A DNA stretch of 64,000 nt, from NCBI GenBank assembly GCA_019359245.1, contig JAHHHR010000002.1:278366-342365 (forward strand). Direction: 5' to 3'. The position numbers were made by a program, and so were the translations under genes. Below, piece after piece: positions 9,630 through 19,334 of the stretch. Numbering within the stretch: the first letter of the stretch is position 1; each line of letters begins with the position of its first letter. The notes under the pieces are model-generated. The model did not search any database, was not told where the DNA came from, and worked only from the letters and a program-made list of their open reading frames with translations. Source of the stretch: Nostoc desertorum CM1-VF14. Its GTDB lineage: Bacteria; Cyanobacteriota; Cyanobacteriia; Cyanobacteriales; Nostocaceae.

Positions 9630-9872
9630 TTAAAGGAAGTTTTGAGTATTCAAAACCTGAAGCATAATTGGTGTATAAAACACACAGTTTATAATAAATA
9701 CAAATAATAAAACTTTAATTGGAGAAAATTTCTCTGCCAACAAAGCACGCGCAAATATACACCGAATTTCCTTTTCGGAAGCATTGCAATTTTGTGATTT
9801 AATTCTTGCAAGACAAAGTTTTTTCGCCGCACGTTCACGAACCGCGAACATTTTTATGCGTTCTGCGGTCAT
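9630..9872 (-). CDS. small hypothetical protein, uncertain
   Basis: The 80-residue frame starts with ATG at 9872. The first 55 residues (MTAERIKMFAVRERAAKKLC through FARALLAEKFSPI) look like an amphipathic helical protein; the last 25 are hydrophobic and could be a membrane segment. There is no good ribosome site. I do not recognise a family. The lack of other candidates in this 800-bp gap and the protein-like composition keep it listed, but it may be chance. Confidence 0.35.
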   Translation of the reverse strand: MTAERIKMFAVRERAAKKLCLARIKSQNCNASEKEIRCIFARALLAEKFSPIKVLLFVFIINCVFYTPIMLQVLNTQNFL

Positions 9873-10090
9873 ACTACTTAGATTAGTATGGGCTTAAACG
9901 CGATCGCCTATATAAGTACTGCATTGTATCCAAAATAGAGCAGAAAATAAGTGCAAATGCTTTTTAGCTTTATTCAGCCGTGTTTTACAGTCTGCTTTTT
10001 ATCATAACTATACGTAACTATCCATTGCTTATCTACCAAACCCGATTAAAATAAATACGCAACTTGGGCTTCCATAGGAGTTATCCAGCC

Positions 10091-10753
10091 GTGCAGCCGG
10101 ACTTAATAGGTTTGGAAATTAGTAAGGGGGAACTGAGACGTTTAACTGGGTTCGATCCAGAAGACGTTTTTCGCCCTTCGGTTTTGCGAGACAGCAAGAA
10201 GCGATTAGGGTTTTTGATCAATGAAATGCTGGTGACGCTGGCGCTAACCCCAATAATTGTTGGCTTTGTTTACGCGTTTATTATTCTGCCAACAATTGGT
10301 TCTTCAATTCGACTAGGAATTCTTTTACTTATTTTAGTGCCAATGCCAATATTAGTGGGGCGATGGCTGTGGCGGCAGTTGACCTGTCCTGAAGGGCTGA
10401 CAATACTTTTAGATGAAGTTGATAAATATCATGACCTGGTTGCTGCCATAGATATTAATGACCAATTGGCAGCATCAGGAAACGTAGAAAGCAGTTTCCG
10501 TGATCGAGATCAAGTAATCTCGGCCCTGCAACTAATTAGAGAAGATTTAGTCCGCGCTCTGAAAACGGAACGAATTTTGCGGGATAATAAAAAATTGCTT
10601 GCTAATAACCAAGAGTTATTTGTGAATAATTTAGCCAGTCTGCAAGCTTTACAAGTTAGTAGTCAAGCAGGCGAATATGCTCAACTGCTAAATCAATCAT
10701 TGCAAATTGCGATCGATGTGCAAGCAGAAATCAGAAAATTGCAGAAAGGCTGA
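10091..10753 (+). CDS. membrane protein with C-terminal coiled coil, unknown function
   Basis: The start is taken at the GTG 10091 because AGGAG (10076-10080) lies 10 nt upstream; an earlier TTG at 10064 has no such site. The protein (220 residues) has an N-terminal soluble segment (LEISKGELRRLTGFDPEDVFRPS), two adjacent membrane helices (about residues 52-100: LVTLALTPIIVGFVYAFII and LGILLLILVPMPILVGRWLW), and a helical C-terminus rich in Leu, Asn and Gln. It resembles conserved cyanobacterial proteins of unknown function. A nested-hairpin repeat separates it from the next gene. Confidence 0.7.
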   Translation: MQPDLIGLEISKGELRRLTGFDPEDVFRPSVLRDSKKRLGFLINEMLVTLALTPIIVGFVYAFIILPTIGSSIRLGILLLILVPMPILVGRWLWRQLTCPEGLTILLDEVDKYHDLVAAIDINDQLAASGNVESSFRDRDQVISALQLIREDLVRALKTERILRDNKKLLANNQELFVNNLASLQALQVSSQAGEYAQLLNQSLQIAIDVQAEIRKLQKG

Positions 10754-10774
10754 GTGGATGTTTGTAAAAGCTTG

Positions 10775-10893
10775 GGCGACTAGAAGCGCAGCTACACAGA
10801 CAAAACCTGCCTCCGCAGGTTAGAAAACCCTTGATTTTGATTAGTCCACGGAGGTGGACTTTGCTTCTTGTGTGGTCGCGACTTCTAGTCGCC
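10775..10893. repeat. nested-hairpin (MITE-like) element
   Basis: Outer arms GGCGACTAGAAG (10775-10786) and CTTCTAGTCGCC (10882-10893) are perfectly complementary. They enclose two further perfect hairpins: AACCTGC-CTCC-GCAGGTT (10804-10821) and AGTCCAC-GGAG-GTGGACT (10843-10860). The 119-bp unit looks like a small palindromic mobile element or RNA structure between two co-directional genes. Confidence 0.65.
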
Positions 10894-10931
10894 AATACTT
10901 TTTCAAAAAACAATCGCCCCGTTGACTTAAA

Positions 10932-12254
10932 ATGAGCAACAAACCAAAAATAATTGTCCTGGATGATGACCCTACGGGTTCTCAAACAGTCCACAGCTGC
11001 TTGCTGCTAATGCGCTGGGATGTGGACACTTTACGCATCGGGTTGCAGGATGATTCGCCGATTTTCTTTGTGCTGACTAATACTAGATCGCTAACGCCAG
11101 AGTCCGCTGCATCTGTCACCACACAAGTTTGCCAGAACCTGAAAATTGCTTTGAATGCTGAAGGAGTTGAGGATTTTCTGATTGTCAGCCGTTCTGATTC
11201 TACTTTGCGGGGACATTATCCCATTGAAACTGATGCGATCGCACAAGAACTCGGCCCTTTTGATGCTCATTTTCTTGTACCAGCTTTTTTTGAGGGTGGA
11301 CGCATCACCCGCGACAGCGTTCATTATTTAATTATTGGCGGTGTACCCACCCCAGTGCATGAAACTGAGTTTGCCCATGATTCAGTCTTCAGTTACCATC
11401 ACAGTTACTTACCCAAGTACGTCGAAGAAAAGACTCAAGGACGAATTAGTGCCGAAGCTGTAGAAAGGTTCCTCCTAGATGATATTCGCGCTGGTAGTTT
11501 GGAACGGTTGTTACAACTGAGTGGTAATAAGTGCGGTGTTGTAGATGGTGAAACTCAAGATGATCTCAACCGCTTTGCAGTAGACATATTAGCCGCAGCA
11601 AGTCAAGGAAAACGCTTTCTATTTCGCAGTGCAGCAAGTATTTTAACAGCTTTAGCCGCTTTACCTCCCCAACCCATTGCCGCCGGAAACATGGCCCAGT
11701 ACGTGCGGCAAGGCAAACCAGGTGCGGTGATTGTTGGTTCCCATGTGAAAAAGACTACTCAGCAGTTAGAAGCACTGTTACGAGTAGAAGGAACAGTGGG
11801 AATCGAAGTGAATGTAGCGCGATTACTTGATGATGCAAATCAATCTGCGGCACTACTAACTGAAATCAAAGAAAGTACACGGGCGGTACATGAGGCTGGC
11901 AAAACACCAGTGGTTTATACTAGCCGTCAGGAACTGACTTTTAAAGATGTCAACACACGATTGGAGTTTGGGACAAAAGTTTCAAGTTTATTGATGGATA
12001 TTGTACGGGGTTTACCAGCTGATATAGGATTCTTAATCAGCAAGGGTGGTATTACCTCTAATGATGTCTTGAGTACTGGACTAGCTTTAACTTCAGCCCG
12101 GTTACTCGGTCAAATTTTAGCTGGTTGTTCAATGGTGTTAACGCCATCTGATCATCCCCAGTTTCCTGATTTGCCTGTGGTATTGTTTCCAGGTAATGTC
12201 GGCGATGCTGATGCGTTGGGGACAATTTATCAAAGGTTAACCGTGCCAATTTAG
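10932..12254 (+). CDS. four-carbon acid sugar kinase family protein (DUF1537)
   Basis: The protein belongs to the family of OtnK/DtnK-type kinases that phosphorylate four-carbon acid sugars such as erythronate or threonate. Visible signatures are VLDDDPTGSQTVHSCLLL near the start, VSRSDSTLRGHYPIETDAI, FEGGRITRDSVHYL and the C-terminal nucleotide-binding part GFLISKGGITSNDVLSTGL. Length 440 is normal. Partner genes normally found with it (aldolase, dehydrogenase, isomerase of four-carbon acid catabolism) are absent, so the true substrate here is open. Start is the ATG at 10932. Confidence 0.87.
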   Translation: MSNKPKIIVLDDDPTGSQTVHSCLLLMRWDVDTLRIGLQDDSPIFFVLTNTRSLTPESAASVTTQVCQNLKIALNAEGVEDFLIVSRSDSTLRGHYPIETDAIAQELGPFDAHFLVPAFFEGGRITRDSVHYLIIGGVPTPVHETEFAHDSVFSYHHSYLPKYVEEKTQGRISAEAVERFLLDDIRAGSLERLLQLSGNKCGVVDGETQDDLNRFAVDILAAASQGKRFLFRSAASILTALAALPPQPIAAGNMAQYVRQGKPGAVIVGSHVKKTTQQLEALLRVEGTVGIEVNVARLLDDANQSAALLTEIKESTRAVHEAGKTPVVYTSRQELTFKDVNTRLEFGTKVSSLLMDIVRGLPADIGFLISKGGITSNDVLSTGLALTSARLLGQILAGCSMVLTPSDHPQFPDLPVVLFPGNVGDADALGTIYQRLTVPI

Positions 12255-12397
12255 ATTTTAGATTTTAGATTAAAGAATCTTTTGGTTCATGTCAGACTAA
12301 CGTCCCGCTACGCGCTTTCACTCCTTGTGGGTGACACAAATCCAAAATCCAAGTTGCGCTGGAAGCGCACCAAAGGTGCGACCCAAAATCTAAAATT
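12248..12397. repeat. inverted-repeat element between DUF1537 gene and minC
   Basis: AATTTAGATTTT at 12248-12259 is inverted as AAAATCTAAAATT at 12385-12397. Between them are smaller palindromic bits such as GCGCTGGAAGCGC and GCACCAAAGGTGC. The same AATTTTAGATTTT arm recurs at 18816-18866. It is a probable dispersed repeat that may also serve as a terminator. Confidence 0.5.
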
Positions 12398-12420
12398 TGT
12401 TGTCTTTTGGCTAGTAATAC

Positions 12421-13470
12421 ATGACTTCTGATTCTGTGATTCCCGATCTAAAGTCAAATTCTACACTTCCTAGTGCAGAATCCAACTCTATCCTTTCTGA
12501 GGTAGAGGTAAATCCTACTGTTTCTGATGTAGAGTCAGATTCTATCCTCCCAGATGCGGAGTTAAAATCTGTCCTCCTTTATTTAAAATCAAATACTGTC
12601 CTTGAGGATGTAGAGTCAAATGCTGCTAACCCAAATGTAGAGTCAAATGCTGCTAGCCCAAATGTAGAGTCAAATGCTGATACAGCATTAGATTTTATTC
12701 TTACTGATTCAAACCCTAATGAGTCAGCATTACCAGGGCATCGCGTAAATGACAATACTCAAGTCCAGTTAAAAAGTAAGGAGGGACGACTTTTATTAAT
12801 TTTGCCCCCGGAATCCCAAGTATCGGCCTCAGAACTCACTTGGTCTGAAATTTGGCAACAAATAAGACAACGTTTGAATGCAGGCGATCGCTTCCGTATA
12901 TCTAATACTCCTGTGCATCTGATGGCACAAGACCGTTTAGTAGATGCCAGACAACTCCAAGAACTCGCTGAGGCTTTGAATGAAGTCGAACTCCGGCTCA
13001 TATCAGTCTCGACTAGTCGTCGGCAAACTGCGATCGCTGCCGTCACATCTGGGTATTCTGTAGAACAATTGCAGCCCGTAACTTCCCTGAATTCCGAGCC
13101 AAAACCTACAGCCATACCCCAAGAAGACGCTCTCTATTTGGAAATGACAGTCCGCTCTGGAGTTGAAATTCGTCATCCTGGAACAGTAATTCTATTGGGA
13201 GATTTAAATCCAGGTGGTATTGTAATTGCAGATGGAGATATTATCATCTGGGGCCGCCTACGTGGAATCGCTCATGCTGGTGCTGGAGGCAATCGTGAGT
13301 GTCTGATTATGGCTTTGCAAATGGAACCAACCCAATTGCGGATCGCAGATGCTGTCGCTAGGGCACCAGAAAAATTGCCAATACAGTTTTTTCCAGAGGT
13401 GGCACATATTACGCCCCAAGGAATTCGCATTGCTAGGGCTACTGATTTTTCCAGAAACCAATTTACCTAA
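12421..13470 (+). CDS. minC: septum site-determining protein MinC
   Basis: MinC inhibits FtsZ assembly away from midcell and is recruited to the membrane by MinD. The C-terminal beta-helix domain is clear: VRSGVEIRHPGTVILLGDLNPGGIVIADGDIIIWGRLRGIAHAG (residues about 245-290), then MEPTQLRIADAVARAPEK. A central domain starts about residue 118 (LKSKEGRLLLILPPES). The first 115 residues are an acidic, low-complexity extension with a 27-bp tandem repeat (12610-12680) encoding VESNAANPN. The protein (349 aa) is much longer than E. coli MinC (231), mainly because of this extension. It is first gene of a minCDE operon. Confidence 0.95.
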   Translation: MTSDSVIPDLKSNSTLPSAESNSILSEVEVNPTVSDVESDSILPDAELKSVLLYLKSNTVLEDVESNAANPNVESNAASPNVESNADTALDFILTDSNPNESALPGHRVNDNTQVQLKSKEGRLLLILPPESQVSASELTWSEIWQQIRQRLNAGDRFRISNTPVHLMAQDRLVDARQLQELAEALNEVELRLISVSTSRRQTAIAAVTSGYSVEQLQPVTSLNSEPKPTAIPQEDALYLEMTVRSGVEIRHPGTVILLGDLNPGGIVIADGDIIIWGRLRGIAHAGAGGNRECLIMALQMEPTQLRIADAVARAPEKLPIQFFPEVAHITPQGIRIARATDFSRNQFT

Positions 13471-13656
13471 AGCAATCAAGAGCCATAAATATTTACTTAA
13501 AGGATGAAGTAGATAAGGATGAAATAATACAAATATTCATGCCTCGCCCTGATGAGGAAGATCAGATATTTCTTCATACTTGATACGATACTTCATACTT
13601 TATACTGCAATTTACTGTTTTATATTTTCTGAACCCTTATTGACCGTATTTCTATC

Positions 13657-14463
13657 ATGACTCGCATTATTGTGATTACCTCCGGCAAAGGAGGAGTGGG
13701 TAAAACCACAGTTTCAGCAAATCTGGGCATGGCTTTAGCCAAAATGGGGCGTCAAGTTGCCTTGGTTGATGCGGATTTTGGTCTGAGAAATTTGGATTTG
13801 CTGCTAGGGCTAGAAAACCGCATCGTCTATACTGCGGTGGAAGTCTTAGCCAGAGAATGCCGCTTAGAACAAGCCTTGGTGAAAGATAAGCGCCAACCCA
13901 ATCTCGTACTTTTGCCGGCAGCCCAAAATCGCTCTAAAGATGCAGTCACACCTGAACAGATGAAGTTATTGGTGAATGCATTGGCGCAAAAGTATCAGTA
14001 CGTGATCATCGATAGCCCCGCCGGCATTGAAAATGGGTTTAAAAATGCGATCGGCCCGGCAAAAGAAGCGCTAGTTATCAGCACACCAGAAATTTCCTCA
14101 GTTCGTGACGCTGACCGGGTAGTGGGGTTACTTGAGGCACAAGGTATCAAGCGTGTTCATTTAATAATTAACCGCATCAGACCCTCAATGGTGCAAGCAA
14201 ATGATATGATGTCAGTGCAAGATGTTCAGGAACTTCTCGCCATTCCCCTGATCGGGGTAATCCCTGACGACGAGCGTGTTATTGTATCTACCAATCGCGG
14301 CGAACCCTTAGTGTTAGCGGAAAATCCCTCTTTAGCTGCCACAGCCTTTGAGAACATTGCTCGTAGATTAGAAGGGGAAAGTGTCGAATTTCTGGAGATC
14401 GACTCGTCCCAAGACAGCATCTTCGCCCGGATACGAAGGTTGTTCAGGACAAAGATTGTTTAA
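13657..14463 (+). CDS. minD: septum site-determining ATPase MinD
   Basis: This is a membrane-associated ATPase of the ParA/MinD family that positions MinC and is displaced by MinE. Residues 10-17 hold the deviant Walker A KGGVGKTT, with switch motif [16 protein letters not shown] and IIDSPAGIE. The C-terminus ends in a basic amphipathic membrane-targeting helix ([13 protein letters not shown]). The 268 residues are the usual length. The gene lies 186 nt after minC and 35 nt before minE. Confidence 0.98.
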   Translation: MTRIIVITSGKGGVGKTTVSANLGMALAKMGRQVALVDADFGLRNLDLLLGLENRIVYTAVEVLARECRLEQALVKDKRQPNLVLLPAAQNRSKDAVTPEQMKLLVNALAQKYQYVIIDSPAGIENGFKNAIGPAKEALVISTPEISSVRDADRVVGLLEAQGIKRVHLIINRIRPSMVQANDMMSVQDVQELLAIPLIGVIPDDERVIVSTNRGEPLVLAENPSLAATAFENIARRLEGESVEFLEIDSSQDSIFARIRRLFRTKIV

Positions 14464-14498
14464 CTTATTTTCCAGTCTCCGCGCCAGACCTATTCGTA

Positions 14499-14789
14499 AT
14501 GATTGAACTTCTAGAACGACTTTTTTCTCGCGGTCCTGATAGCAGTCGAACTCAAGTTAAACGTCGCCTGCAATTGGTGATTGCTCACGATCGCGCTGAT
14601 TTAGATCCTCAAACATTGGAAAAAATGCGGAAAGAAATCTTAGATGTAGTCTGTCGCTATGTCGAAATTGAGACGGAGGGCTTGGAGTTTTCCTTAGAAA
14701 GCAACCAACGAACCACAGCTTTAATTGCTAATTTGCCCATCCGCCGAGTCAAAGGGGCTATACCTGAATGGGAAAGGGGTGATAAATAA
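14499..14789 (+). CDS. minE: cell division topological specificity factor MinE
   Basis: MinE (96 residues) stimulates MinD ATPase and sets Min patterning. The N-terminal membrane and MinD-binding helix [11 protein letters not shown] is followed by [38 protein letters not shown], the family's dimer domain. The gene is tightly linked to minD and completes the minCDE operon. Confidence 0.97.
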   Translation: MIELLERLFSRGPDSSRTQVKRRLQLVIAHDRADLDPQTLEKMRKEILDVVCRYVEIETEGLEFSLESNQRTTALIANLPIRRVKGAIPEWERGDK

Positions 14790-14987
14790 GTCTTTATAGT
14801 TTTAATCTGAAGTATTTTTATTTAGGATGTAGTGAAACTATGGCCAATTACGACGAATCATCCCAACTTTTGAATTAATAAAAGTTTTTATAAAAAAGTG
14901 ATTCTACGTCAAATGAGTTGAGATAACACAGTATTTGATTTGGGCATACTTACATACAGGTATTATCGACACTATGTTTAGCCTTGT

Positions 14988-15533
14988 ATGTCACGGCTTA
15001 AAATCATCTTTTTTCGCATCACTTTGCTTGTATCTGCTTCGATTTTTATCGGGCTGGCTATTCTTTTGGGGGTGATGGTTGTTACAATCACTGGATTGTC
15101 AACTTGGTCAGTTTTAACTCAGCCACGTATTCAATGGGAATCTACCTCCGCAACTGTAGTTCGTCGAGAAACCTTCACCTTTACAAAGTCTGATCCAGAG
15201 GGTAAAAAACTCAGCTGTCCGGTAATTCGATTTACGGTTCAAGGTCAGCAGTATGAACAACAAAGTTCGCCTTGCTCTATAAAACGCCGTCCTTGTCAAG
15301 ATTCAAGGCGTAGAAGGTGTCCCAGAGATCCTCAATTTGGCAAGGGACAAATAGTAAAGGTTTGGTACGATCGCACCAACCCTCGAAACACTTTTATTGG
15401 AACCACTGCACCTGCTCAATCTAACTTGGGAGATGCTATTAAAGTATTTTATACTCTAGCAGTGCCGACTGGAGTTTTGCTTGTGGTTGCTAAAGTGATG
15501 CTAGACGCTACAAAGCGGCTTGGAAAGACTTAG
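14988..15533 (+). CDS. DUF3592-type membrane protein
   Basis: The 181-residue protein has an N-terminal membrane helix (about residues 10-38), a soluble beta-rich domain (WESTSATVVRRETFTFTKSD, CPVIRFTVQGQQYEQQSS, GQIVKVWYDRTNPRNTFIG) and a second helix near the C-terminus (YTLAVPTGVLLVVAKVML). This is the typical order of DUF3592 proteins; function is unknown. An extra Arg/Cys-rich stretch (CSIKRRPCQDSRRRRCPRD) interrupts the domain, and could be a local insertion. It stands alone after minE. Confidence 0.72.
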   Translation: MSRLKIIFFRITLLVSASIFIGLAILLGVMVVTITGLSTWSVLTQPRIQWESTSATVVRRETFTFTKSDPEGKKLSCPVIRFTVQGQQYEQQSSPCSIKRRPCQDSRRRRCPRDPQFGKGQIVKVWYDRTNPRNTFIGTTAPAQSNLGDAIKVFYTLAVPTGVLLVVAKVMLDATKRLGKT

Positions 15534-15624
15534 GACTAACCTAGTCGGTCACTGTCCTAAGCCTTACTGACGACAAATGCGGCTCACGAAATAAAGGGAG
15601 ATTATAAAATTTTCTTTCCCTAAA

Positions 15625-16944
15625 CTATCGATAAGCAACTTGTGGGCCTGCCCAAATTTCCGTAACCTTTTTACCAAAAGTAATAGGTTGATCGTCATCT
15701 GTTGTAGGCATAGTTTTACCATCATTAGCAACTTGCATTAATGGCCAGTTTTCCTCGCCCAATTCACCTGCACGGAACAGCGCATGATCTGGTTGGCTTT
15801 TACTCCAACCTAACAATACGGCAATTTTCTCATGCTCATCTTCTTGATTGGCAGGAGCAACTATATTAGCGTGATTTTTTTGCCGATCCCAAATCACTGC
15901 ACTATCAGTAGAATCACCTGCATTAAATATACCTTCAAATTTACGTGCTAAAAAGCGATCGCCTTTTTCCGACCAGCTAACTGGAACTAATACTCCAATT
16001 TTACCACTCGTATCAGTTTCTTCTGATGCCGCCGCCTTTACAGCCTTTAGCTTTAATAAAGGATCACTAACAGGAGTCGTTGAAGCCATCACCCACAACT
16101 TCTTGCTGTGCATATCTTGGACAAACAGAACGCTGGTAACACGGCTGTTGTACATTTCTGGTTTTACTTCTAGTTGCACGCGGCTATAAACAGCATATTT
16201 ACCATCTGGAGAAACCACCGGTACGCTACGGTAGTGACGCACTCCCGAACTGCCTTTGGAACCAATCGCCTCTTGAGTCGCTGTAATCCATTTCCAAGGA
16301 ATAGGATGAGGACTACCTATAGGATCTATTTGTTCTGCTTGGGACTCATTACGTGGTTCAGAAACAGGTATTTCCGTCGTTGTGGTTGGTTTTGATTCTC
16401 TAAGAGTTGGTGTTACTTGAGTTGCTGTCAATGATTCAGTAAAAGATTTTTCTTTGAGGAAATAATTTTCTTGTGCTTTCAAAGACTTGATATTAGCAGC
16501 TTTGAGTTTTCGGATTAAATTAAGCTGACTAACAGGAATATCAGTTAATGGTGCGAGTTCAACTGCTGCCAAAGTATCAGGAATAGTTAAATCGCTGCTT
16601 AACACAGAACTATCTATTTGAGCGAAAGACTCAATTTTCTCTGCTGGTAATACTTGCGGTTCCTGAACAGCAGTACTTTGTGTTGGCACAGAGTCAAATT
16701 TTTCTGTTAAGGAGTAAGTTTGCTCTGTGGTTAGTATTTCAGCTATCTCAGGTTCCCCAACTACAGCTATTTCCTTTGATACATCAGAATCTCCAGTCAT
16801 CGAAGTTAGTTTAGCTACTTCGGATTTTACTGGGAACGAGTGAGCCGATGCGCCTAGCAAGGGTGCGATTAGCATCACAACGACAACGTAATTGATCAAT
16901 GGTTGCGTGCGGAACCATCCTGACAGCAAAAGGAGTTTAAGCAT
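15625..16944 (-). CDS. secreted or anchored protein of unknown function
   Basis: The ATG at 16944 (MLKLLLLSGWFRTQPL) is preferred over a TTG 19 codons earlier. A hydrophobic segment (about residues 17-35) acts as signal or anchor. A long disordered Ser/Thr/Glu-rich region extends to about residue 225. The C-terminal 200 residues look like beta-propeller-type repeats (VPVVSPDGKYAVYSRVQLEV, VLVPVSWSEKGDRFLARKFEG, AVLLGWSKSQPDHALF). This architecture is found in conserved cyanobacterial proteins, but I know no function. Confidence 0.65.
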   Translation of the reverse strand: MLKLLLLSGWFRTQPLINYVVVVMLIAPLLGASAHSFPVKSEVAKLTSMTGDSDVSKEIAVVGEPEIAEILTTEQTYSLTEKFDSVPTQSTAVQEPQVLPAEKIESFAQIDSSVLSSDLTIPDTLAAVELAPLTDIPVSQLNLIRKLKAANIKSLKAQENYFLKEKSFTESLTATQVTPTLRESKPTTTTEIPVSEPRNESQAEQIDPIGSPHPIPWKWITATQEAIGSKGSSGVRHYRSVPVVSPDGKYAVYSRVQLEVKPEMYNSRVTSVLFVQDMHSKKLWVMASTTPVSDPLLKLKAVKAAASEETDTSGKIGVLVPVSWSEKGDRFLARKFEGIFNAGDSTDSAVIWDRQKNHANIVAPANQEDEHEKIAVLLGWSKSQPDHALFRAGELGEENWPLMQVANDGKTMPTTDDDQPITFGKKVTEIWAGPQVAYR

Positions 16945-17001
16945 TTGTAGAATCTCTAGAGGGGGGCGGTTGCTATGTGAGAAGCAATACCTATGCAGCA
17001 A

Positions 17002-17807
17002 TGGGGCAGGCGATAATTATATGTATAACAGGAAACTAAGAACTTTGACGATAGATTTTATCTAAATTTTGCAGAGTTTTACAAAAATTAAGTATCATCT
17101 TTACACCTCTTCTTTCTCAGGTATTGGATGTTTTTGTACAAAAATATGCGAGTATAGTAAATGTGCTGAGAACTCAGTAATTACTACACAATATGTAATG
17201 TTGCTGTTGCTATACCTAAACACACCAAAAACAGGTATTAGTCAAGGGATATTCCGCGTATAGTTTAGGCAATAACGCTGGCAACCAAGAGTGAGATAAA
17301 TCGGCTATTGGGGATCGTACTAGCGATCGCTAGTACACAACAAACAAGCCAGGTTACACACTAAGATCAGAGGGCAAACCCTCATAATGGTAAACATGAG
17401 GCGTTACGTGAAAAGCTCTTAAAGCGGACGCATAACACATCATACTCAGAAAATACTGCTGTCAGCAACCCAAAGTTATAAATTGCAATCTCAACTACTG
17501 CAAAAATAGCTATAAGATGCAATAGTTTTTTAGAAACACAATTGCATTTAACACTAATTTGAGTGAAATTATCAGGAACACAACACAATTTACTCGGTAG
17601 ATGCTCTAGCGGTTCGTGACGATACACCACTAAACTATTGGGATCACTAAAGGTAGATGCAGTTAATACTAGTTTTTACACTTGTCAACTTAACTATTAA
17701 GTTAAATCTTGCAGTCTTTTGCTTCACCAATACGAAAATATTGTACCACCAAACAGCCAATATTATTTACCATTAATTAATCACTAACAGTTAACAACTA
17801 ATTATTA
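17002..17807. other. long non-coding gap with HIP1-centred palindrome
   Basis: No convincing gene is present in about 800 bp. The only notable structure is a perfect 20-bp palindrome GTACTAGCGATCGCTAGTAC (17317-17336) built around a GCGATCGC octamer. Promoters for fmt and for the minus-strand secreted protein must be at the two ends. Confidence 0.55.
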
Positions 17808-18806
17808 ATGAAAATTGTATTCTTTGGTACACCACAGTTTGCTGTGCCCACGTTAGAAAAGTTATTGAATCATTCAGAATTTGAGGTGTTGGCAGTTGTC
17901 ACTCAACCAGATAAACGCCGGGAACGCGGAAACAAACTGATCCCCTCACCAGTAAAAGCGATCGCAACTGCTCACAACTTACCAGTATGGCAACCGGAAC
18001 GGGTGAAAAAAGACACCGAAACTTTAACCCAACTCAAACAATCAGACGCAGATGTGTTTGTTGTTGTCGCCTATGGACAGATATTATCGTCAAAAATATT
18101 GAATATGCCAAAATTGGGCTGCATTAATGTGCATGGCTCGATTTTACCCAAATATCGGGGTGCAGCACCGATTCAGTGGTGCTTGTACAACGGTGAGAAA
18201 GAAACGGGGATCACAACCATGTTAATGGATGTGGGGATGGATACCGGGCCAATGCTACAAATAGCCACTACATCCATTGGATTACTGGATAATACTCAAG
18301 ATTTAGCCGAACGACTAGCTGGGATCGGTGGGGATTTGTTAGTGGACACTTTATTGAAGTTGGAACGCCAGGAAATTCAACCAATTCCCCAAGATAATTT
18401 GGAAGCTACTTATGCACCTCTGATTCAAAAACAAGATTATGGTTTGGATTGGTCAAAAAGCGCTATCCAATTACACAATCAAATCAGAGGCTTTTACCCT
18501 AACTGCACCGCTACCTTTCGTAACAACCTGCTAAAAATCACCGCTTCGGCTCCCCTTGATTCTGTAAGCGATCTCCCACTAGAATTACAAGAATTAATTC
18601 ATAAATTGCCCGATTTGTCAAATGTATCAGGCAGACCGGGAGTTGTAGTCAGCATTGCCAAAGGAATTGGAGCGATCGTCCAAACTGGGGAAGGTTTGTT
18701 GCTGGTACGAGAGGTTCAGTTAGCTGGTAAACGCCCCCAGTCGGGATGGGATTTTGTTAATGGTACCCGCTTAACTGTGGGAGAAGTTTTTGGCGCGGGT
18801 AGTTGA
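17808..18806 (+). CDS. fmt: methionyl-tRNA formyltransferase
   Basis: The enzyme formylates Met-tRNAfMet with 10-formyl-tetrahydrofolate to start bacterial translation. The N-terminal start [20 protein letters not shown], the signature [20 protein letters not shown] with the catalytic Asn/His, and [10 protein letters not shown] with the catalytic Asp are all visible. The C-terminal domain ([19 protein letters not shown] onward) is complete. Length 332 is normal. It converges on the DUF6464 gene, sharing a 13-bp-stem terminator. Confidence 0.97.
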   Translation: MKIVFFGTPQFAVPTLEKLLNHSEFEVLAVVTQPDKRRERGNKLIPSPVKAIATAHNLPVWQPERVKKDTETLTQLKQSDADVFVVVAYGQILSSKILNMPKLGCINVHGSILPKYRGAAPIQWCLYNGEKETGITTMLMDVGMDTGPMLQIATTSIGLLDNTQDLAERLAGIGGDLLVDTLLKLERQEIQPIPQDNLEATYAPLIQKQDYGLDWSKSAIQLHNQIRGFYPNCTATFRNNLLKITASAPLDSVSDLPLELQELIHKLPDLSNVSGRPGVVVSIAKGIGAIVQTGEGLLLVREVQLAGKRPQSGWDFVNGTRLTVGEVFGAGS

Positions 18807-18815
18807 GGGATTAGC

Positions 18816-18866
18816 AATTTTAGATTTTGAATTTTGGATTAGAGGAAAAATTTAAAATCTAAAATT
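18816..18866. terminator. bidirectional terminator between fmt and DUF6464 gene
   Basis: Perfect 13-bp arms AATTTTAGATTTT (18816-18828) and AAAATCTAAAATT (18854-18866) lie between convergent genes. The right arm overlaps the last codon of the minus-strand gene. The arm sequence is shared with the repeat at 12248-12397. Confidence 0.55.
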
Positions 18867-19227
18867 AAATGGCTTCTACTTTTTCATAAAAGCGGCAAGA
18901 TTCACAAGGGCCATCTGGGTTGACTGCACAGCGGATGAGTTCTGAATGAGCATTATAGGAGCAGGTGGCATCGCCAACTACCCAACGTCCACCTACCAAA
19001 CTTTTCTCAGATGGTCGTTTAGCCGACTGTACGTAAATAGCAATATTATGTAAGCGGTAGCGCCCAGCTTTAAGTTGGTATCTATGGCGGCGTTCTAAAA
19101 CCGCATAAGTTTTACCTTCAAAATCGAGATAATTTCCGGGTTGGGGTGTCCAATCAAGTTGCACTTTACCGAGTGACTCACGCGGATGCGTCAGAATCAC
19201 CTCGGTTTGTAAAGAGTCTGGCTCCAT
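18865..19227 (-). CDS. DUF6464 family protein
   Basis: The 120-residue protein has an N-terminal beta-rich domain (VQLDWTPQPGNYLDFEGKTYAVLERRHRYQ) and a C-terminal Cys cluster (ATCSYNAHSELIRCAVNPDGPCESCRFYE), possibly a metal site with four Cys. This matches the conserved cyanobacterial DUF6464 family, function unknown. It is convergent to fmt. Confidence 0.8.
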   Translation of the reverse strand: MEPDSLQTEVILTHPRESLGKVQLDWTPQPGNYLDFEGKTYAVLERRHRYQLKAGRYRLHNIAIYVQSAKRPSEKSLVGGRWVVGDATCSYNAHSELIRCAVNPDGPCESCRFYEKVEAI

Positions 19228-19334
19228 AAGCTTATGTGATTTGATTTACATTAGAAGGATGGTATAGCAATAGCTTTCTTTAGCTTACCGAATTTAGATT
19301 ACAATTAATGATTAACTCTTTGCGCCCCTACGGA

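Noticed and set aside
17069..17630. Two short frames (64 and 82 residues) in the gap before fmt
   Set aside because: Low-complexity or unstructured translations without ribosome sites.
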